Shown piece by piece: positions 37,501 through 46,500 of a stretch of 53,292 nt of DNA (the stretch's first letter is position 1; each line of letters begins with the position of its first letter). The position numbers were made by a program, and so were the translations under genes. The notes beneath the pieces are model-generated. The model did not search any database, was not told the DNA's origin, and worked only from the letters and a program-made list of their open reading frames with translations. This stretch comes from a virus: positions 1 through 53,292 of IMG/VR virus record IMGVR_UViG_3300042898_001370; one strand, 5' to 3'.

Positions 37501-40500
37501 CAGATAGAATTAATATTCAATTTGGGTCTGCCCTAGACGTAACGCAAACCTCTTCGGAGCTATTGATAGGAAGCCCGTTCGAAATTTCTGAAGAAAATCA
37601 AGAAGGCAGCGTCTATAGATTTACTAACGCTGGTGCAAGATTCGGCGTAATTGTGGGCGAGGAAGAATGCAATTTAGGAGCTGACACTACCATCTTCATC
37701 AACGGTTATTCTGTAAATGTATTGGCCGGTAATGCTACTATTGTTGCTACTGCAATTAATAATACAAACGTGCCAAATGTTCAGGCTTCAGCAACAGAAG
37801 ATAACAGGTTGATTATTCAAATTGTTGATCAAAATATTGCCAACATAAACAATAAATTGGCAGTAGCTGCGTTTGATAACACTTCACTCACGCAATTGGG
37901 AATTGCTATCTACACGCCTTCGCAAATAATTACTTGCCCGAACGAATTCGGACCAACTCAGTTTGGTAAAGCTATCAAGTTTAACGAATTTGATTCAGTA
38001 ATCATCGGCGCACCAGTCGGGGCAAATATTGTAGGCACAACGTTTGATTTTACAGATGACGAAAACTTAGATAACGATACGGTCTTTGATAATAACGCAA
38101 CTAGATTTGTTGACAGTTATCCAAACTCTGGTGCAGTGTATATGTTTGACCTGTTGTCAAACTATAATGGAAGTGCTACTAATCCTGGTGCGTTTGTTTA
38201 CGCACAGACAGTCAACACACCTGCAATTGACGTTGAGTTAAGTCCATTATATGGCCTCGCTATCGATTTTAATAACAACTCAGTTATCGTCGGTGCACCC
38301 AACACTATCGTTACTTCGGCCACTACAGGCAATGTAACAACTTTTGTTAATGCAACCGGCATCAGAGATTGGAGTGAATTTAGACAGAGCAGCGCCATCG
38401 TTGACATTAACAAAATTCAAAACACTCAAATCTTCAGTGCTATTACTAATAACACCTTAATTAATCTAGACTATATGGATCCGTTACAGGATAAGCTACT
38501 AGGCGCAATCAGAGAAAATATTGATTTTGTTTCTTCAACTGATCCAGCAAGTTATAATAATGATGCTGCTAGCCTTACCGGATATGTTTGGGGTGCTGAA
38601 CAGCTTGGTAGAATTTGGTTCAACACTAGAAATGTTCGCTTTGTAAACTATCACCAAAATGATGTAGTATACAACAGTGAGTATTGGGGAACTCTATTCC
38701 CAGGCTCTACTGTTTTGGTAGCTACGTGGGTAGCTAGTAACGTTCCTCCTTCGCAGTATCGCGGCCCGGGCATCCCTATTGATCCGTCTCGCTATTGTGT
38801 TGGTAGCACAATGAATGCTTCTAACGTGGTGACTCCGGTATATTACTTCTGGGCTAGAAATACTAATCTCATCGATAGAAAGAGAGAAAAGACATTAGCA
38901 GATACCGTAATTGCCGAATACATCCAGAACCCACAAAGTTCGGGGATTGCATATCTTGCTCCATTGCTACCTAATACATTTGCATTGTACAATTCTAATC
39001 AATATATCAACGTAGCAGATGCAGTATTACATTTAGGCTTTGCATCAGGTTCAGCTAGTGATATTGTTCACAATGAATATTCACTCATTAGACAAAACTA
39101 CGCAGATGATTTCTTGCCAGGGTTGCCTGCATCAATCTATTCTCCGGTTACGTTCCCTAATAGAGTACTATATCCGTCGACGGGCGAAGCTGAGGTTCCC
39201 ACATCACTCTATGCTAGAATGCTAGATAGTTTATCTGGATGTGCGGCTGGCGGCGAAGTAGTTCCTAATCCGTTCTTGCCTAAGGCAGTTCAGTCGGGTA
39301 TATTAGCTCGCCCAAGACAGAGCTTCTTCTATAACAGACTTATGGCAGTACAGAATTACTTGACCTATGCAAATGCGATATTAATCCAGTACCCAATCAC
39401 TGAAATAAGACCAAATGTAACGTTTGCATTCGCACAAGACGAATTCTTCAACACACCTAATTTTTGGAATTTAACAAATTGGTGGTTACCTGGTTACTCA
39501 AATGATACTCGTGCTGCTATGCTAGTTCCGTTATATGCTGACTTAGCTGAACTCTCTGTTGCTACCGGAACTATCGTTAAAGTAGAACAGAATGGCCAAG
39601 GCTTGTTTGAAATGTATCGCTATGATGCAAACGATGTTTGGACTAGAATAGGACTTGAAAATGGAACCTTCCAGTTCAATAGTTACTTGTGGGATTACGA
39701 TGAAGCTGGGTTTGGTTTCGGCAACGACTTCTTTGACACAACTCCTTATGATTTGTATCCTAGTGAAGAAACTAGAAATATAGTGAGAGCATTAAACGAA
39801 CAGGTTTATGTAGGTAACTTAGCAGAATACCGAAACAAGAGTTTGATTTTACTGTTTGAGTATATCCAAAGTGAAACAATAGAATCACAAAACTACTTGC
39901 CGTGGCTCAGCAAAACTTCGTTAGCTGATGTATTCCACACTGTTCGTCAACTACAACCCTTCCAAGTATTCAAGTCAGACAACGTTGAGTTTCTAGAAGG
40001 CTATCTTAACGAAGTAAAGCCTTATCACGTTGTCATCAAAGAATTCTTAATCAAGTATGATGGTTTGGAAGAATTCACCGGTGATATTACTGACTTTGAT
40101 TTGCCAGCAACTTATAACACTGAAGTACAGCAATATATTACTCCGCAGCTAGTCTATTCTGTTCCGGATAATGAATATCAATACGAGGTAGATAGTCCGA
40201 TTTGGTCTACTCTCCCGTATACTCAGTGGTATCAAAACTATGGACTATCTATTGTCGGTGAACCTAATTACAATATCACTGCAATACAGTCATATATGGA
40301 TTTGGGCACACGTTCAGTTATTGTAGATAATGCTTCAGGATTCCCAGTGAATGGTGTAATCCAAATCGGACAAGAAACAATTGCCTATTCATCTGTAGAC
40401 AGAGATTTGAATATTCTAGGAGGATTGTCTCGTGGATTTAATCAAACAGCAATATCCGAACATATACCAGGTGAGCAGGTTTTCATTGACTTACCGCCTG

Positions 40501-43500
40501 TCGTAGTACTCAATGAGGGCGAGGGATATACTTTTGTTCCTAGAGTTACTGCTGACATTGATCTATCAATTCATTCTGCTCCGAGAAAAGCAGCTATTCT
40601 CCAGGCAGTAATGAGTGGGGATAGAGTTACTGCAATCACCGTAGTAGATCCCGGTGACGGATATCCTACATTACCAACAATCAATATCGAATCGGCATAC
40701 ACGGTTTATTTTGCTGATACTGACATCAATGCGGCCCTCAGTACTATAAATGTATTTGCGTCTCAGCTAACCACTGGCGAAATTGTTAAATTTAGAAGCG
40801 GATCTAATGGTGCTACGCCTACTAAACTACAAGACAATCAGTGGTATTATATCGGGGTATTGGAATCTCTTCCGGCAGTCGTTATTGCACTATACACTAG
40901 CTATAGTGATGCAGTCAAGGACCAAAACAGAATTGCAATTGCACCGGGCTTGGTATCAGATAATATGTCAATCTCGCCGGGAGCAAGAGCATCAATCATA
41001 ACTTCCTCTGCCCCTATTCGTGAAAATAATATCACGCTTAGATTTGACAGAACTACCTATGACTCTCAGGTTCTTGATTGGGAAACCGGCGCATTCTATG
41101 GTGCGTTCTTTGCAGGTACCTACTATAATAGCGACAAGGTGTCTAGCTCTGCTATTACGCTAGAGAATGTAGAGCCAGATATTAACACTGTTCTTGCGAG
41201 TGCGCAGGGCGTAGCATTACAAATTTCTAATATAGAGAATGATAGAGAGCTATCCTGGTCATCGTTTATGCGATATGTGTCAGGTACTTTTTCTTCTAAT
41301 AATGCAATCCAGCTAATTCCGCAAGACGGTAATAATCCAGATTTATCTGAACTTGAACCTAATGCTTCAGGCACCACAAACGGATTTTATGTAGGGATGC
41401 CGGTAATGTTTGTGGGAGCAGTTCCTGCTGGACTTAGTGAAAACCAAACTTACTATGTCTCAGAAATACACGATCAGTTGCAATTTTCTGTTTCGCTGAC
41501 AGATGGTGGTTCTTCTATCACTCTATCAAATGCTACGATAGGTCAGCAGGGTCTTGTTATGTATACAGCCGAAGTTACTGACACTGCAATTCTTACGGTA
41601 GATTACCCTGGCATTCTTGAAGTAACCGCTACTCAAGCGACGACCAATGCAATAACTGTACCACTGACTTCAGTAGGAACAGGTGGCACAATAGGGTTCT
41701 ATACTAATCTTCCTCTATACTTTACTGGTACTACGTTTAGTAATGTTATACCAAACTTGACGTATTACGTAACAACTGTAATAGACAACGAAACTTTTAC
41801 TATTAGCGAATTCGAAAACCCAGTATCATCTACTATTACTGCTACTACTACTTCTACTAACGTTTTAACGGTTGAGTCTACAGTTGGTTTTAATAGAAAT
41901 GATCCTATTATTATCACATCATTAACTGGTGGATTAGTTACTAGCAATATAGTTGCTGGCACAACATATTATGTAAGCCAAATTATTAGCAGCAATCAAC
42001 TTAGTATTTCTGCGGTAGTCAACGGTCCATTAGTTGCACTAGCGACTACAGTAGGTTCAGCTACTATTACAAGTCAAAAAGACGTAGTACAGTTTGAAAC
42101 AATGACTGGTTCAATGACTATGAACGTCTCGTTACCGGTAAGTCCTGGACAAATCAACGGACAGTTGTTTACGTTATATCAAACATCAGAACAATATCCA
42201 AATGTCGAATCAGAAAGCTATAGCGACCTTATCGTAAGAAACATTAGAGCTACTATAGGAACTAATTATGGCGTAGCTGTGAATAGAATAGCTATCAGTG
42301 AGTTAGAAGGCGGTACTAATAACTTCTATGTCAACATGCCATTGCGTGTATCGGTCAATGTTGGCAATTTGATTGCCGGCACAAATTATTATATTACCGA
42401 GTACTCAGGTGAGGAAATTCCTGATCCGGAAAATGCCGGAGAAACTATTAACAGACCAAACATTAAGGTAGAAGTTACTACTACATCAAGTATCGGTAAC
42501 GTGCTGGTCAGTACAATTGATCTTTTACAAGGCTATATAGGAACTGCTTCATTGTATGAAGGTATGCCTATTGAATTCTCTGGTTTAGGATTGGGCGGGA
42601 TTGTTATAGGACAGCAATATTTTGTTAAAAATATTATTGATGCCACTAATTTTACTATTTCTGAATTGCCCGGCGGAGCCGCTCTAGTAGTAACTACTGC
42701 TAACGGAATCATGATTGGCATCGGCGATCCGTATATTGTTGTTTCCGATACTATACCTTTAGGTTCTGTTTTCAGCTTAGCTAACGATGTTCCTGCTACT
42801 AACACTGTATCCTTTACACAGTTTGTCACTGGCATACCTGAGTTTACTCTATCTTATATGGTGGGCGGATATAGAGCTATCATTACTGATGCAGGGTCTG
42901 GTTTTGCAATAAACAATCAAATTGCAATTTCCGGAACTGCGGTCAACGGGACATCTCCTAGAAATGATCTAACACTGACCGTCAATACTATAGATGAGTT
43001 CGGTGGAATAACTTCAGTTATTCGTACAGGTACCCCTCCTGAAATTGCTAGCAACTATTATTTACAAGTTCGTTCAGAAAACACCCTTGCTGTGTATGAA
43101 AATGCGTTGATGACAATACCTGCTAGTGGACTAGAGTTGCCCTATACTGGATACACTACTGCCACTGTGACAACTGCTACTACAGATACATTAACTGTAG
43201 ATACTACGGGCTTTGAAAATTATGACGAAGTATACTTCACTGGTGAAATCCCAACAAGTATCGTTCTTGGACAAGCATATTACTTGTACAACGTAACCAG
43301 CACTACAACACAAGTCACTGAAGTTCCGAACGATGCAACAACGTTGGTAACTGGAATTACATTTGGTTCAGCATTTACGATGGCGAAATTAGGCAGCATT
43401 GCATTATTACCGGAGCCTTTCTATTTCAACCAAAGCGTAGTCAAATTTAACAATCGTGTGTATATTTGTGTCATCTCAAACAATGATGATGAATTCATTT

Positions 43501-46500
43501 TTGGTAAGTGGGAACTAGTAGACAGCGGCGACCGTAGACTAAATGCTATGGATAGAGTAATTGGTTATTATCAGCCCACAGTAAATATGCCGGGTGTTGA
43601 CCTTACACAGTTGTTTGAGGGAGTAACATATCCTAATTCAACATACTTAGGAAATGCATTCCAGCCGGACGAGCAATATACTCTTGACACAACGCTAGTC
43701 GATCTTCCTTTCTATCCTAGCGATGCTGATGTTACTGGTGTAGTGTATGACGGTTCACGTTATTTGGCTAGTACTAATCTACCCGGATACAGTGCTGTTC
43801 TACTAAGTGCAGACGGCGAAAATTGGCAGATTACTCGTCTAACAAATACTAATATCAATCTTACAAATATCGTGTATAACACACCAACTTACTTAATCAC
43901 TAGCTCTAATCCAGCAACTCCTATTTTAGTAAGCAGTGACGGAATAGTATGGACTAGTGATTTGTACTATATCCCATTCGGCACCGATACTTCTATTCCA
44001 TATGAAGTAGTAGCGTTGTCTAATGCTAGACTATCTATTAATAGCGCCGCATATTGCAGCAATGGCGGGGCCTGGATAGCGGTAGGCGAATCTATTCTAA
44101 GAAGTACTGATGACATTATTTGGGAAGAGACGGTTACCTTTGACCCAACTTACTCATATGAATTATATGGTGTGTCTCCGATAACAGGAACTAACTGTAT
44201 GGGTCTGGTTGCAGTAGGAAAAGGTAAAGAACCAGATTATTCAACTGGTGTAACTCAGCTAGTAGACATCAATTTGTTCTTCTATAGTTCAGATAGCATC
44301 AATTGGTCCCAGTCACCCGCACTCACTAATAAAGGCTTCTATGGCGTATCTAGTGACAGTAGCATTGTTATCTCGGTTGGTGAAAGTGGCGTAATATATT
44401 ATACACAAAACGGATTTGACTGGTTTGGTATAAATGAAGTCGAATGTACGTTTGTGAACTCATCAACTAATGTATTAAATGTAACCGGGACTGCTGGATT
44501 TGTTGGCGGCGCATCAGGCACGCCAGTAAGATTCAACAAAGCATTCTCTAGCATTGCTGCTAACACAACTTATTATGTTAAATCAATAGTTTCAAGCACA
44601 CAGGTCACCTTGTCTGATACGTTGAACGGTACAGAAAAAACATTAACTACTAGTTCTGTCCCTGCAGGCACTAGAATGTTTATCTATGATGCAGCAGATC
44701 CAAATCCTGCAACATTGCGAGATCTTACATATGCTAATGGTGTTTGGATTGCAGTAGGTGATAATGGAACTATCAAAACTTCAGCAACCGGGTTTATTTG
44801 GAACGAGGTATCTCTAACAATTACTGCTGATTTGAATAGCATAACATATAATGCTAGCGACACATCATTTGTTGCTTCGGGCGAAAACAACACTATTCTG
44901 ACTAGTACCGACAATGGCGTAACTTGGGATGAAACATCAATATTCACTCCTATACCTACAGCCTATGATGTTCAGGGAGCTGATTTCCAATTCGGTTATG
45001 CCCCTGAAGAATTAGTAGCAGGTGTAATATCAGATAATTTTGCAATGATTGTGAATACTCGCCCCGGCACAAATTGGCCAGTTGTTGAGTACGGTCACAC
45101 CGGCTATAACGCAATATCAGTCGAATTGACTCCGACAGATGGAACGCAACTAGAATATAGCTTTGCAAATGTTGCAAAGGTTCCAGCTCATGTTAGTATT
45201 CAAGTTATTAACGGAAACACAGGATTAGGAACAACACTATCGCCTAACAGTTATGATATTGATTGGGTAAACAAACTAGTAACCCTAAATGCTCCGTTAT
45301 CTTTCTCTCCAAGACTTGATAAACTAAGAATTGATGTCTACGAAGTAGGTAACGGCGACCAGCTAGTTAAATCTAGCACAGACACCTTGCCTATCAAAAC
45401 CTCAGCGACGACTGGATTCAATGAGATTGATTTAAATTGTAATTACAGTGCAGTAATTTATGCAGGAAGCGGCGCGCTCCGCCCCGGAACTGACAACGTA
45501 AATGTTAGAGTATTTGAAACTGAAGCAATTGCTGATAGAATTTTCTGTGATGACGTAGCAGACTTTATTTTAAACAGTCCGATTAGTTTCCAAGGTTTAC
45601 CGTTCGGCGGACTCCAAGAAGAAACAGTATATTATGTAAAGACTATCAGTGTTGCATCTAATGCTATTACTGTATCAGAGGTGTACGATACTATAAGTGG
45701 TCAAGCAGGACCCACTACAGAATTGACTGACGCTACCGGTGAAATGTTTGCAAACATTCAAAATGGTGTTGGCGCGATATGGTCTGACCCTGTAGTTGAC
45801 CACAATGGTGAAAAATTAGTATTTGGTGGAACAGGTTTGATTACCAGAACAATAGCTTCAAGCGATACAATTGTTACCGGAACTACCTCAGGCTTGATAG
45901 TAGGAACACCTATCACATTCGGTCAAGCATCGTTTGGCGCGCTAGTACCTTTCCAAAGATATTATATTCAGTCAATCGTTGATGGAAACGAGTTTACTAT
46001 TTCCGAAACTCAAGGTGGTCCGGTGGTATCTCAAGTTGATTTTGTCGGTCAAACTAGATACGTAACAAACGATTATGCTATTGGTTCTCGCCCTGGTAAC
46101 CAGGCTAGACTTGTGTTTGCTACGAACACTTATACCAATGATACGGATTATATTGTATTCTCTATTTTTGGAGAAACTATACCGGAACAGTACGGATATG
46201 CATTGCCTGAAACAGAATATTTTGCAGGGAACGGGTCAACCGCAGAGTTCTATCTTAACAATTTTGTTGGTTATAACAATCCTAATAATGCGGTAGTCGA
46301 AGTGAATGGTATACGTTTAACTAAGTCGCAATATACTATTGATCCTGTTCTGAATGTTATTACTTTTGTAAGTCCTCCTATCGCAGATTCTACGGTATCA
46401 GTGACGACCTACAATGATACTACTAGACAGTATCTTACAAGTCAGTACAATGTAACTGGTAACCCTGGATCATCTTTGGTGAATTTAGTCGTAGTAGCTA

